From Neolentinus lepideus HHB14362 ss-1 (Eukaryota > Basidiomycota > Agaricomycetes > Gloeophyllales > Gloeophyllaceae), in assembly GCA_001632425.1 (NCBI GenBank), contig KV425640.1, positions 46,602 through 110,601 on the forward strand: a DNA stretch of 64,000 bases, read 5' to 3'. The notes beneath the pieces were generated by a model that had not been told where the DNA came from, did not search any database, and saw only the letters and a list, made by a program, of their open reading frames with translations. A program made the translations under genes and the position numbers. Below, in pieces: positions 47,314-58,469 of the stretch. How positions within the stretch are numbered: the stretch's first letter is position 1; each line of letters opens with the position of its first letter.

Positions 47314-49059
47314 ATGTCCTCCATGTCGAGACGCGGGTATACGTCGAACGGCACAGGCCACCTTGCTAACTTCGACCTGCCCGTACCCGGCGGATATCAG
47401 CTCCCGCCACATCCTGACCTTCCATCTCCCTGGTCCGACTCCGACCCTGGCGATAACAAACTCGAAGACGATCATCACCTCAGGATGAACGGACGAGGGA
47501 CGGTCAATGGCATGCGCTCATTGCCATCCGGGTTCCGACTCCTCTCGACAAATGTACAGCTCACTCTGCGTCCACCTCAACCTCTTCTGCAACAATATCA
47601 TGCCAGTGAAGAAGACGAGGAGGAGGATATCGATCAATTAGACTCTGACACTGATGTGGACGCTGAGAGCAGTATGCAGGTGGATGGTGCTCAGGGCATA
47701 TCAGGGACTGCAGTGAAGCGGAAAAGGCGGAGCAGTGTTAAGAAGTTGGGACAAACTTTACTCCCTCAAGCAATTATGGAAAACATCTTGTTAGCGGATG
47801 GTAAGTTGTCTCGTCAGTGGACAGCGAGGGTTTAAGACAGGGTTGGAATAACGAAGGTGCCTTCTGGCTGTAGGTTCTGCAGGGTTGAACATGTCCAAGG
47901 AAGCGCTCTTCGTCGTCTCGCTCGCCACGGTAAGCGTCTCCATGAGCCCCTTTCTATTCCATGGGGTCTGACGTTCGTTGTTCTGTCGCGCTGAAGGAGG
48001 AGTTCATTAAGCGCCTGTCTCACGGCGCGCAATATAGGGCAGCAATGGAACGACGAACATCCCTTAATTACAATGACATGGGTAAGCCATTGCATATGGT
48101 CTATCCCCGGGCTGTACTAACGCATCCATCCTGCCCGAAGCAAATTGTACGCATTTCAGGCGTGAATTCACTTTCCTTCAAGGTGCGCACGTCTTGTTTT
48201 CTGTTTCACCTCGGCGACTAAATGAGTTGCACGTACAGATGTTATCCCGCAACCAATCTCTCTTGCGGTGGCCCTTCAGCGTCGTGCTACAAAAGACGAC
48301 GACATCCTAGACGAAGAGCCTCCAATGGCGTCGCTAGCATCGTCCATCATCCCCATGTCTGCACCAATTTCCTACACAGGCTCTGGAACAATAAGTATCC
48401 CCCCAATGTACCATCAAAACTATGGACAAGCGGAAAGCGCAGCCCTACCATCTGCAATGTCACTGTCCACAAGAAGCTCGAGTGGAGGACAAGTAAAGCC
48501 GAAGATCCCACATTTGTCCACCAACGGCTCAGAAAAGGAGAGGATGAACGGGAAATCCGAGGCCGCGAAATTGAGAAAGAGAGATAGCAGAGGTCGATGG
48601 AGTACGGCCGGAGAGGAAGGGGAGGCTGATGGTACGCCCCCCGAGAGCATTAGTGGCATGGGGAACAGACGCTCGAGAACCGCCACCGCACCTAGTTCTG
48701 TTTCGCATGAAAGGTCAAGTCGACGAGTTCATGGCTCTGCTTCGGCGTCAGTATCGCGCACTAGCTCGACTCAGCTGGATGCATTCACACACGAGCCGCA
48801 CTGGACGGTGCTACAACAGCAGGACTCGTCCGCAGAGCCACCGGAGAGCTACGAGCGTGGTACTCCTCCGTCTGCGCCTATTGGTATCAGTCTGAGTGCA
48901 GGGCTGGGGTTGGGTAGAGTGAGACACAGTCCTTTGGGCGAGGGTAGCTGGGGTGGGTACACGACGGGGCCAGCGAGCGGGTTCTTGGGTGGTCAGGGCA
49001 GGACGATTTATTCCACGCAGAGGGAGAGGCGACCGTCGAATGCTGGGTCGCAGAGGTGA
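47314..49059 (+). CDS. Histone-fold protein (CBF/NF-Y type, Dls1/POLE4-like)
   Basis: The N-terminal 165 residues are disordered and acidic (SEEDEEEDIDQLDSDTDVD). A compact histone fold follows: GQTLLPQAIMENILLADGSA, then GLNMSKEALFVVSLATEEFI, then KRLSHGAQYRAAMERRTSLN and YNDM. It runs on REFTFLQDVIPQPISLAVALQRR. The layout of alpha1, loop, a long alpha2 ending in an acidic/Phe patch, then alpha3 suits the archaeal-histone/NF-YC family that includes Dpb3/POLE4 and Dls1. The remaining ~250 residues are Ser/Gly-rich and disordered. Such subunits pair with a second histone-fold partner in DNA polymerase epsilon, CHRAC-like remodellers or transcription factors. Which complex applies cannot be decided here. 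Four short introns are inferred inside the fold. Confidence 0.75.
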
Positions 49060-49062
49060 CGT

Positions 49063-50134
49063 CTAGGGACTGAGTGAGGTTGTGCAATGATAGGCTAGGC
49101 GTGGTAACTTCTGACGGCCGTGTGGATACAACTTGAAGTTATGACAAGCAATGAACTGAGATTTGGGTAGCAAGTTATGGCTTAAGCTTCGCGATAATCC
49201 GCATATTTGGTTCAGTTTTGACGTGCGGTACCGAGGAGTCAGAATTAATGAACTACCTGCAAAATCACTAGTCGCATGAATAGGTTTGTCATGCTTCCAT
49301 GTGTAAGGGATACTGTGCAGAGAACCTTGGATAAACGTATATTCGGATATAGGATGCGGTGTTATCACGTGACCTTCTAACGGTTCAGCCAGGTCCAACA
49401 CCGCAGCCTGAGCCTCACGACGTCTGGCCCTCTTCCGTCTCAACCTAGGCCTCATCTTAAGGATAAGTATGGCTGTCGTAGTGATCCCAGCCAGCATGGC
49501 GCAGGATCCATAGATGCCGGCCGCGGTGTTGTTTGCTACTATTTTGGTCCCGGAAAGGAAGTTGTGAGCGATCAAGGGGCCGGCGATCAGGAAATACGCA
49601 GATCACCCGAAGGTCCTGCTTGGGACTGGGCAGGATCGGTGTCCGATGCCAGGTATCCGTCAGCTATCAATCGTGAGGACATCGATCGTCCGGACAGCGC
49701 TAGGGCAGGCCAAAAGATCATGTCTGATCATGACTTATACATGTTAGAGCATCTATTTGATTGAACATACGGAGATGCTGTCTTTCGTCAATGCACTATT
49801 TGTTTGTATTGTACAGTTTGGGCGACTCACCAAATTGCCATGCGGACGATCATACGGACCGAATAATACAACTAGAAACTGCACGATACAGGGAGATGAC
49901 TGAAAGGTGGCTCGATATAGGCGAGATCTGGCCATTGCTTCGGTCCATACGCAGCGTGAAGAGGCTCCAATATTCCCGTGAGTAGGAATCCAATTATCTC
50001 GAACGCCTTTTCAACAATCGCGAAGCTCATCAAGCCACGTAAAATATATTGCGCGTTTGTATGGAGGAAAGCATTCGGAGAGCTACATGCAGTGATGAGC
50101 GTCATATCGATTAGTATGCTTCCGGCCACAGCCA
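49063..50134 (-). other. Possible membrane-protein gene or remnant (unrecognised)
   Basis: Three minus-strand pieces look protein-like but do not join cleanly. One at about 50134-49850 reads MAVAGSILIDMTLITACSS and LMSFAIVEKAFEIIGFLLTG (hydrophobic). One at about 49715-49588 reads FWPALALSGRSMSSRLIA and ends QSQAGPSGDLRIS and stop. A 170-codon frame at 49575-49063 contains a helix-like AGIYGSCAMLAGITTTAILI followed by a basic cluster, RPRLRRKRARRRE. These may be two small genes or a decayed one. No family was recognised. Confidence 0.25.
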
Positions 50135-50439
50135 TAGCCAGGTCAACACTCGGCAGTCTCCTGTCCAATCAGAAAGCAGAAACTGATCTTATCGATCGGC
50201 ATCAGTTTCGTCAAGTAACATCATCTACTACATACAGTGTATACATGATAACTCGATCCTTCCACATGTTAATTTTCAACTTGTCGTCCACCTAGAATTC
50301 AAAGAGCGTGACCGCTAATTCACCAGAAAAGTAAGTACAAAACGACAAGACATCGGCAAATTAGAATATACTAGCAAGGATCACCATCTCCTACGGCTCC
50401 CGACACGGTCACTGACACTCGCAGAACCCAAAAAGTGAC

Positions 50440-51596
50440 CTAAGCCAGTGACTCAGTCTTCTCGCTGTTCCAGACCTCTTGCAGATCTTTATACGCGCAG
50501 AGCACCCAACGTCTCACTTCTTCTTCGTCAAGATGAGCAATGGCTTCGTCTCCCCCAACACGCTTGCGGGTCTCCTTCATAACTTCCGACACTTTTTTCC
50601 CCCACAAGTTTGTCCATTTCGCGACCTTCAGACCAGTAAAGGTCTTGCTAACGCGCATCCTAACCCAATTGGAATGAACGATTTGCTCATACTCCTCCTT
50701 CTTTCCAAAGTATCCCAAGGCTTCTTCCTGAATTCGTCGGTGCAGAGAGCGCCGGCTCTCGATGGTTTCGCTGTCGAGTTCTTCAGCTCGAGAAGCCGCG
50801 ACCTCGTCAGCAAATCCGCCGAATGCCTGATAGATATCTCTGGTAGTTCGGCGTCTTTCTGAAGAATTTTGTCCAATATGGTGCGAAGCCAGACGCTCAG
50901 GGAAGAAGAATCGAGATGATGCTAACCATTCGAATAGAGTACGCCTTGTGGAAAAGCCTTCCTTCCATACGTCGATGGACAAGCCGAAGAATGCGATAAT
51001 ATCAACAAAGGTTTCCGAGAGCTTGAAGGTGGCAGGATGGCATTCATCTGGTGCCGCATTCGATATCTAAATATGTTCGAGGGAGATGAGCACCCAAGAG
51101 GTTAGAATGCACGGTAAGGAATGTGTAAAACAGTATAAGATCCAGTCACCTTCAATGCAGAAGTGCTGAGAGTCATACCAATAGTCTTAGCCATCCTACC
51201 CAGCATCATACTGATACCACCGTACGAGTGGAAGAAAAGAACGCTTTGGAACTCGTCCTGATCCACACATACACACACGTCGATTTGAATGAAGTTGTTG
51301 ACCTCATCGAGAGGAACGGCAAAGTGACTTGTCCTATTGCCTTCCACAGACACGCTCTCCACAGCATTCAGGACGTGTTTGACGTCCTCATGCTTGAGAT
51401 CGCCTCTCGGGAAGACAGCAAGAAAGTCAAGGTCGCCGTGATCGACTTTCTCTGGATCTTCTGGAGGGACCTCTACAATGTGATAGAGGTCCGACAGGCG
51501 AAGCTTATACAGCGCTTTGCATTCGTTGTATGTTGTTGGAGACATCCTGGGGAAGGATGCAGCGGGCAGCGTTTGAGCGAATGCTTTGCCACCCAT
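50440..51596 (-). CDS. Conserved fungal nucleotidyltransferase-like protein
   Basis: Two exons, 51596-51150 and 51066-50440, give 357 aa. The start MGGKAFAQTLPAASFPRM and the segment EDPEKVDHGDLDFLAVFPR resemble the GG plus acidic (hDhDh) core of nucleotidyltransferase-fold enzymes. Later blocks are GNRTSHFAVPLDE, FIQIDVCVCVDQDEFQSVLFF, SYGGISMMLGRMAK and ATFKLSETFVDIIAFFGL. An R/E-rich helical C-terminus follows. I recall similar uncharacterised proteins across ascomycetes and basidiomycetes. The nucleotidyltransferase label is inference from the acidic core pattern; substrate unknown. Confidence 0.7.
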
Positions 51597-51842
51597 GACG
51601 GATGAAGAGGGGAAAGGACACGAGAGACACAGCTCTTCCTTTCAACCTTATATCGGACATGATCACTACTAAAACGTCCGAGAATAAAAGCGTTCCATCC
51701 AGAGTCGCGGAACATTGACCTATGTAACTTACAAAGTGGTGGCGCTAATTATAACCTTAAACTTTGCAGATAATTATCGCGTGTGAATTACATAATATGC
51801 GCTGTTAAGCCACTCTCATCTTGCTCTTCAGAACTTGCCGTC

Positions 51843-52514
51843 ATGTCGAAATTCGCTCCCCATCGCAAGTCTTACAACAACCCAACGGCCACTTCTTCTA
51901 CTGTATGCCAGAAATGCCTCGGCACTGGTCACTTCACGTACCAGTGCAAAGCAAGTGCGCGGCCGTACCTTTCGCGTCCTTCGCGTACTCAGCAACTCGA
52001 AAACCCGCGAGCGCTCGCTAAACTGAAAGAGGCGGGAAAGCCGTCGGTCGAAGTGCCAGCGGAGCTCAAGTCAAAGTGTGTGAATTGTGGCTCTTCACGC
52101 TATGGTCGTTTGAGCCGCGTTCTAGGACTGGTACAGCAAATCGCATCCTGGAAGCGAAGGAGAAAGAAAGGGCAAAGACAAAGAAAGAGAAATCGGATGG
52201 TCGCCCTCGAAAACGCGCAAGACGGTTAGTAGAGATGTCTCGCATTCGAATGTGCTCGTCGTGCCTGATAGTCCGCCTCACACTTTAGAGGGTCATCTTC
52301 CGACAGCTCATCTGGTTCTGACTCAGAGTCTGATTCCAATTCCGATAGTGAATCTTCTGACTCTGACTCTGACTCTGAATCGTCGTCGTCGTCGTCAAAA
52401 TCGGCAAGTTTTTCTAGATCTCGGGAACGTGACCGTAAGCGGCGCGTTCCTCGTCATCGCTCTTTCTCGTCGTCAGCCAGTGAAGGCGGTAGGGCTCGAA
52501 GCAGAAGTCCGTGA
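51843..52514 (+). CDS. Zinc-knuckle protein (ZCCHC10-like) with Ser/Asp-rich tail
   Basis: Exons 51843-52075, 52126-52224 and 52289-52514 give 185 aa. The N-terminus has a CCHC knuckle, CQKCLGTGHFTYQC (residues about 22-35), followed by RPYLSRPSRTQQLENP as in ZCCHC10 proteins. A Lys/Glu helix (ILEAKEKERAKTKKEK) precedes a long Ser/Asp/Glu run (GSDSESDSNSDSES) and a closing RS-type segment, RRVPRHRSFSSS, ending RSRSP. Zinc knuckles of this type bind RNA, and the RS-like tail suggests a nuclear or splicing-related place. A precise role is not known. Confidence 0.88.
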
Positions 52515-52650
52515 AAGGCTCATTAATGCGTTTGGTTCGTGCTATATCCCATTCAATCTCAGTGACGTAGTCGATCGAGTGTTACTTCCCCCTTTGTGTT
52601 TTGATCATGTATTGTATTATATACAGAAGAATCAATAATGTATAGGAACG

Positions 52651-53553
52651 AGATTACGAACACCGTGCTTCCGTGGCTCTCGTATTCATGATCAGTGCAA
52701 CAATCAGCCTGACAAAAAGAACCAGGAAATTAGTCAAGGTCTGGCCATAAACTAGTAAACAAACACACCCGTATAGACCAAGCACCTCGGCGAAAATGAG
52801 GATGAGCACCATTGACACAAACACCTTGGATTCGTAAACATATGCTCGTACACACTATCCCCAGAAACAACATCAGCTGAATGCAGGATGAGCCCGCAGC
52901 ATTCACTCACAGAGTCTCCTACATAACCGATCGCATAGCCCGCCGCTAGTCCAGTGAATCCACAGGCGAGGCCAGCGCCAAGATGAATGAAACCGGCGAA
53001 TAAAGTATAATCCTTAGACGGGTCAACTTCGCAGACAGTGTCAGACGTTGTTACGAGATTCGTAAGATATAGACTGACGGCCTCCTGCAATCAACACAGA
53101 CACGACGAGGCCATACACCGCAATGATACCAGACATGACAACGGGGATGAGGGACTGGTGATGACTATGTAAGTCAGACTTAAGTGGAGATGTCCATTGA
53201 AACTTACCTTCATGATGAGCTCAGGCTTGAACGTCCCGAGGCCAGCAATCCCAATGCCGGCTTTCGATGTACCCAGTGCTGCGCCAACAGCTGTTAGGAG
53301 CAGTAGTTGGACATAACGTGCAAGCATTGACAAAGCAATCAAGCAAGACGGAGTATAGGATCAAATGTAAGTTATGGATCAGCTTAGGTCGTCCGCCATG
53401 AAGGGTACTCGCGTTCACGTACTACTGAAGATCATCTGCGACCGAATGCTAGCTCAGACCGGACAGTGGCAATACGCCAATATGGGAACTCACAGAAGAG
53501 GCAACGCCTGCAAAACCGAAGAATGGCGCATAAGCCGGGCAAACTTCAGACAT
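52651..53553 (-). CDS. VMA11: V-type ATPase proteolipid subunit c' (Vma11)
   Basis: Exons 53553-53494, 53435-53423, 53290-53208, 53154-53079, 53026-52911, 52854-52769 and 52708-52651 give 163 aa, against about 164 for yeast Vma11. Four helices are seen. The sequence includes [67 protein letters not shown] and [20 protein letters not shown]. The last helix carries the proton-carrying glutamate in [29 protein letters not shown] distinguishes c' from c. The subunit sits in the rotating proteolipid ring of the vacuolar/Golgi proton pump. The second coding exon is only 13 nt. Confidence 0.93.
53423..53435 (-). other. 13-nt microexon of VMA11
   Basis: The exon ATGATCTTCAGTA lies between introns 53436-53493 (GTGAGT...TCGCAG) and 53291-53422 (GTACGT...CTAACAG). 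It encodes MIFST- and restores the family sequence [16 protein letters not shown]. Without it the flanking exons are out of frame. Confidence 0.75.
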
Positions 53554-53712
53554 GGCGGCTTTGGTCGTCGTATTCAAGTCTTCGAGCTCAGGCGCAGTGG
53601 CGTCAAAAAGAAGGATTACAGTTAATTTGGTAGACCTCCTGATTCGGACATATAGTATGCAAATTACTCCAGCACACCAAATTACAGTCCCTAAACCTCG
53701 ACACGGTTTGCT
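53554..53712. promoter_or_regulatory. Bidirectional promoter between VMA11 and mitochondrial L6
   Basis: Only 159 bp separate the two divergent start codons. Both genes must be driven from here unless their regulatory sites lie inside the neighbouring gene. Confidence 0.55.
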
Positions 53713-54411
53713 ATGATCCCTCGGTCTCAGCTGTGCAGGCACCTCAGGTATTTCAGCTCTACAGCACGAAATCATGGAAATACCTCCAACATTGGGAAGC
53801 AGCCCATCAAAATTCCGTCGTCGGTGACGGTTGAGCCTACTCGTACTCACATTTCAGTGACGGGACCGCTTGGATCTACCTCTGTCCCTCTCGAGCCATA
53901 CATGGACATCGCGTTTCTCGAGCCCGGAACCATGGCCCTTTCGGTTCAAGACGCAGCGGAGAAAAAGCAAAGGTCGATGTGGGGCCTCACGCGGACATTG
54001 ATCAACAACGCTATTGTAGGGATGACGGAGGGTTTCAGTGTTCCATTATATCTGGTGGGCGTCGGGTATAGGGCAGCTCTGGAAGAGGACCCGAGAGGGA
54101 CGGACGACGGTGGAAGCGGACGACGACTGAATATGAAAGTCGGCTTCTCGCACTCCGTTCTTATGCCAATACCGGCACACATCAAGGCTGAAGTACCAAC
54201 ACCAACGAAAATAGTTCTCAGTTGCACAGACAAGCATAAATTAGGCTTGTTCGCCGCTGCGGTACGAAAATGGAGGCCTCCTGAACCGTACAAGGGAAAG
54301 GTACGCTTATGCATTCTGACTCGTAACCGCTCGGCGGCCTAACGCGTGTTTGCTCAGGGCATCTTCATTGGCAACGAACAGATCAGAATCAAGGCAATCA
54401 AGAAGAAATAG
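53713..54411 (+). CDS. MRPL6: Mitochondrial large-subunit ribosomal protein uL6m
   Basis: Exons 53713-54300 and 54358-54411 give 213 aa. The N-terminus MIPRSQLCRHLRYFSSTARN is Arg/Ser-rich without acidic residues, as a mitochondrial targeting sequence should be. The body matches ribosomal protein L6: IGKQPIKIPSSV, ISVTGPLGSTSVPL, MWGLTRTLINNAIVGMTEGF, LVGVGYRAALEE, VGFSHSVLMPIPAHIKAEVPTPTKIVL and KLGLFAAAVRKWRPPEPYKGKGI. It ends KAIKKK. The protein lies near the factor-binding region of the large subunit. Confidence 0.94.
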
Positions 54412-54571
54412 CCCACCCCCCCTTGTTCCCACTGCCGTTCACTTTGTCGTTGCCTCACCCGGCTACTGCCTTGCACGCATTGCAGACCACACACACCGCT
54501 TTCACCAGCCTTCAAGTTGATACTGTACCTCACGTCTTCAGTGCTCCTTTGTCTTATGGAAACTAGTCATA

Positions 54572-54988
54572 ATGTCCCAGCTCCCTTCTTCCTCGGAAGA
54601 ACGTCGACTAACGGGAGTGTATGTCCGAAATTGCAGTTTGGTTCTGCCTACAGGCGACCAGTGGTCCGCTCGGACGAGGACATCAATTCCGTGGAATCAA
54701 TACAACACTTCTACTGCTTCTGTCTGCGCATCCTAACTGTGTAGAATATGAGTCCTTTACTCTTCAAGGCCAGTGAAGCAGTCTCTATCCGTTCCATATT
54801 CAGCGACCAGCACGATCGCGTCAGGGTAAATTCTCTCTCTCAGCGACCTAAAGAGTGCGTCAGTGTGTCAGGGCACGCATGGGCAAGAGAATAGAGTAAA
54901 GCACCTTGTCAAATGGTGGCAGGACTACGTGGTACAGTCAGAGTCCGACTATAGTGGCGTCGATGTCCTACGCAGTGTGTATAGATGA
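54572..54988 (+). CDS. Small unrecognised protein (97 aa)
   Basis: Exons 54572-54721, 54769-54825 and 54902-54988 join in frame. The start is MSQLPSSSEERRLTGVYVRN. The middle reads SEAVSIRSIFSDQHDRVR and the end HLVKWWQDYVVQSESDYSGV then DVLRSVYR. Both introns have normal GT-AG ends. No domain was recognised; the tryptophan-rich C-terminus suggests a small folded helical protein. Its last 40 bp overlap the 3' end of the convergent methyltransferase coding sequence. Confidence 0.55.
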
Positions 54989-55779
54989 TGCTGCACGCTC
55001 GGGGCGTGGACCCCCGGCTTGTCTTGACCCGATGGCGCGTCGATAGCGATCATGCTTTCAATTGTCCATAAACTTGAGATATCCAGGCTCTTGCTATCCT
55101 CGTTGGAGCGCATTGGTAAACTCGAAGACCGCATGAAGGGGAATCTATCGCTCGAATAGGACAAGGCTATCCAAATTCCACCTGGCTCGACACAGAATGC
55201 CAAATTCATTGCCAGTAGCTCGAGTGGGGACACTGAACAAGAACCGTTATTCGAGTTCGAAGAATCTCGGCTCCAGATTTCCTGTACAAGAGGATCGACG
55301 TCGGACTTCGGCTTTGCTTGCATTATCATCGATGGCCCGCAGGAAACGGCATCTGAAGTGCTTTTATCCAATACCATAGCGAAACGTCCGGGAGTGTTCG
55401 ACGAAATATTCCTCATATCTTCCCATTTTGTTAGATCCGCTTTAGCCCATCGCATGGCCGACTTCGCGCCTGAATTTGCGGCAGCACTTCTGCCCTTCAT
55501 GACAGCCATGTCAGAGAAGTCGGTATTCAGAATCTTTCTGCAGTCAACATCCCTTCCGTACACTTGAATCAAGGCGTTTTTAACATGCTCTTGAAAGATA
55601 GAAGTGCCTGCTCCGATGTGGAGGATCTCGGGCACGGCATCGCGGTGTGATTTGTATTGCACGAGGAAGTCGTTTAAAGGAGGCAGCATCGTAATTTGAC
55701 CATCCCCTAACCATTCAAACAGGGTTTCATGCTCAAAACGCTTGTTCCAGAATGTTTGATCGTGATACTGAGGAGGCAT
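54949..55779 (-). CDS. Class I SAM-dependent methyltransferase (METTL13/EFM-like)
   Basis: A single exon of 276 codons starts MPPQYHDQTFWNKRFEHETL then FEWLGD. A start of the type FWNKRF...FEWLG is the N-terminal signature of METTL13/eEF1A-lysine-methyltransferase-like proteins. SAM motif I is ILHIGAGTS (residues about 51-59). TDFSDMAV follows, then an acidic motif II (WAKADLTKW) and MVLDKSTSDAV. LAMNLAFCVEPGGIWIALSYSSDRFPF is the motif for post-I strands. Protein lysine methylation is likely, but the substrate is inferred from family only. Confidence 0.82.
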   Translation of the reverse strand: MPPQYHDQTFWNKRFEHETLFEWLGDGQITMLPPLNDFLVQYKSHRDAVPEILHIGAGTSIFQEHVKNALIQVYGRDVDCRKILNTDFSDMAVMKGRSAAANSGAKSAMRWAKADLTKWEDMRNISSNTPGRFAMVLDKSTSDAVSCGPSMIMQAKPKSDVDPLVQEIWSRDSSNSNNGSCSVSPLELLAMNLAFCVEPGGIWIALSYSSDRFPFMRSSSLPMRSNEDSKSLDISSLWTIESMIAIDAPSGQDKPGVHAPSVQHHLYTLRRTSTPL

Positions 55780-56134
55780 AGCGCTTTGCGCACTTGGGTA
55801 GCGAGTTTGTAGACCAAGTTAAAGACAGGCTCGTGTTCGCACGTCCGACAATTGCCCGAGGACTAAAAGACAAGCAACCTGTAGGCCTGACCCCGACAAC
55901 GATTTCAAGGGATAGGCCCGACAGCACCGATAGGAAATGTACTATGTACCCAAGGAAATACATGACACCCGATACACTCGGTATTTCAGATCTACGTCCC
56001 GGGCACCACGTCCGGGTGGGACGATTCTCGTGCGGCGACGCCCTCCGGATGAATATGTTTCGCCATGCACGGCCGAAGTCGCCTTAAGGTTTTCTTATTT
56101 CTCAATCCACTACAAAGGCAATGATAACAAAGCT
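55780..56134. other. Intergenic stretch upstream of the methyltransferase
   Basis: A 97-codon plus-strand frame at 55794-56087 has no recognisable feature. The gap should hold the methyltransferase promoter and the ARC1-like 3' end. Confidence 0.45.
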
Positions 56135-57829
56135 TTACGACAACGACGCGCCAACGAAGGTAGGCGCCGTACAAACGCCATTCGCCGTGCGGATCTTATG
56201 AATGCTCTTCGTAGCCGGGTTGATCCACGCGGCCTCGCGTGTCTCTAGTGTCGTGAAGCCTGCGGAATGGAATAAATCGTATCAAATTTTCGTGTCATTT
56301 GACCGAAGGACGTACTTGGCTGGATAGTCTCGAAAATCTTTTTCTTCGGATTTAGTTGAGATAGTGGCTGTGCATCTACATTGCATTCGTTATCTTCGTA
56401 CCTTTTGAATTGCATTCAAAAGACCTCGCTACTTACCCTCGTACTCAGGACCCTCGAAGTACACCCTGTCTCCGGGTTTCGATTTTGATGGGGGCTGGAT
56501 GAGCTCCACACCACCGTCCTTGCCATCCTTTGACGTAGCCTAATTGTAAAATAAGCACGCCATTAGAATGTCGGAACAAAACAAGCCCGACAAGTATGTA
56601 CGCACCGCAAGCACCATGGCAAAACTCTTTATGCCTCGCATGTTGGCCGGTTTCAGATTGCACTGATGTCAGCCAGTAATCAATATGGGTCCCTTGTCTT
56701 CAAAGAGTGAGCTGAGACGCACCACACCGACGAGATACTTATCCCGCATTTGCTCGATCGGGATGTAGTTGACAAGGCCTGAGACAACAGTCCTGGGACC
56801 GGTCTCCTCACCGAAGTCGATTTGCTATCAATGGAAACGCCTTAGTCTGACGTTATCGGGCGACAGGACAAGGACGAACCTCGACGTATAAGCTGTCCGC
56901 ATCGGGGTGCTTCGAAACTGACGGATAACAGAACACCGTTATCGCATCAGTTGACCGAGAGTGACCGATGGGATGCGTACCTTCGACGATATGGCCGACT
57001 CGCAAATCAATCATGGACGGCACGGGCTCTCCAGCATCTTCAGCTACAGCTGCCTTAGAGCTTTCACCTCCTTTCTTCTTGCCCTTGTCCCCACCTTCAG
57101 CAGAAGCAGCACCCTCCTTCTTTTCTTTCTTCTCCTTCTTCTCTTTCTTCTGTCCCTTCGCTCCCTCCGCTGGTGCAGACGAGGTGTCAGGTGCTGGCTT
57201 GACAGACTCTGCGGGAGCAGGAGCGGAGGTGTCTGCTGTTGCAGGTTTCTTCTTCTTTTCCTTAGGAGGGTCGGCTTTTCGCTCTAATTTTGGTGCGTTC
57301 TCGAGGTCGATGGGGACAAGCGGGAAGGATGGTTCAAGAGCTTCAGCGGATTTGCGGACGCTAGGTCGGTTTTGAATGTGATCGAAGTAGCGGGTAAGAG
57401 CCGGGTGGGAGTAGTACTGTGCGGGCTGGAGTTGCGACTGTATTGGATAGCACAGGTCAAGTCGCGTGAGAGAGGAACATTTGCGGATATGCTTACGAAA
57501 ACGGGATGCAATGCTCCGTAGACAGCAATATCGGCAGCTGTGAGATAGTTGCTAACTAGATATGTCTTGGGAGTTAATTGCGCATCGAGGTCCTATTTGC
57601 CGAAGAAATTTAATCCGGTCCATTACTTGTTTACACTACTGACTGCACAGACCTTGAATCCGTCTGCGCTGCCAATCTCCCTCTTAGCTACCTTGCCAAT
57701 CCACTCGGCAATTTCCTGCTGGTCCTTCTCAGTCATTCCAAAATCCGTCGCGCTTGCTTCATCCGTTGAACCTTCTACAAGAGCTCGGACGGGTGTATAC
57801 AGTTTGCCTACGGCTTGGGCTGAGGCCAT
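56135..57829 (-). CDS. ARC1/AIMP1-like tRNA-binding cofactor of aminoacyl-tRNA synthetases
   Basis: The N-terminal part from MASAQAVGKLYTPVRALVEG is a GST-C-like helical domain. It includes QQEIAEWIGKVAK, LTPKTYLVSNYLTAADIAVYG and PALTRYFDHIQNRPSVRK. A Lys/Ala/Glu-rich linker follows. The EMAP-II tRNA-binding domain reads IDLRVGHIVE, KHPDADSLYVEQIDFGEETG, RTVVSGLVNYIP, LVGVCNLKPANMRGIKSFAMVLAA, LIQPPSKSKPGDRVYFEGPEYE and LSQLNPKKKIFETIQ. It ends ANGVCTAPTFVGASLS. In yeast Arc1 brings Met- and Glu-tRNA synthetases together and delivers tRNA to them. About seven introns are inferred. An upstream in-frame ATG at 57973 is less likely as the start. Confidence 0.9.
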
Positions 57830-58469
57830 CGTTATGATGCTACGCGCGAGTGGGACTTCTTGAGATTGGACTGGTAAGTAAGGCCGTCGAGGAAATATAA
57901 TCGCAGTTTGCGTTCGATGCAAAAACAAGTGACTGCCTTTGACTCTGGACTGAACGCGCCTGAGAGGAGTCATCTCAAGGATGATCTTACTGGACTAAAT
58001 TTAGAATCTCACGTGCGTGTGGCTTATCGCGATCGCCTTTGGCTGAAGAGCTGAAGTCGCGTGCGACTGTATACGACTCTACTTCCGTCTGATCTGGAAC
58101 ATGAAAAGCTTGACAATGAAATACATGGTCGCAGCAGAGCACGGACATGGAAAACAAGCATCCGTTAGCGTCGTTGGGCATTCTCTGCCAGGTCACACTT
58201 TCACAGTCAAGGCAGAGTCAAGGCAGAGTCATTCCAGATGAAGCTTGTGCTCTGAGATGGCTACACTACGGTGCTACATACGCAGATCTCAAAGGACGAG
58301 CACGACATTAATGCCGCCAGTGGCGGACTGGCTTACTGAGCTGCTATGCGATTGATTAGCGACATCCGGTGCCTCTAGATGTGCTTACTCAGCCGCCAGT
58401 CTATCCTATTTATCTGCAGATGTGCACGAAGACCTAGAGTTTCCAGTGAACTTCTTGAACTACCAAACA
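57830..58469. other. Divergent intergenic region with a short tandem repeat
   Basis: It holds promoters for the ARC1-like gene (minus) and the MDR reductase (plus). Near 58206-58230 AAGGCAGAGTC is repeated twice in tandem. No gene was recognised. Confidence 0.5.

Noticed and set aside
55794..56087. A 97-codon plus-strand frame upstream of the methyltransferase
   Set aside because: No recognisable domain, and it occupies the promoter of a well-supported minus-strand gene.
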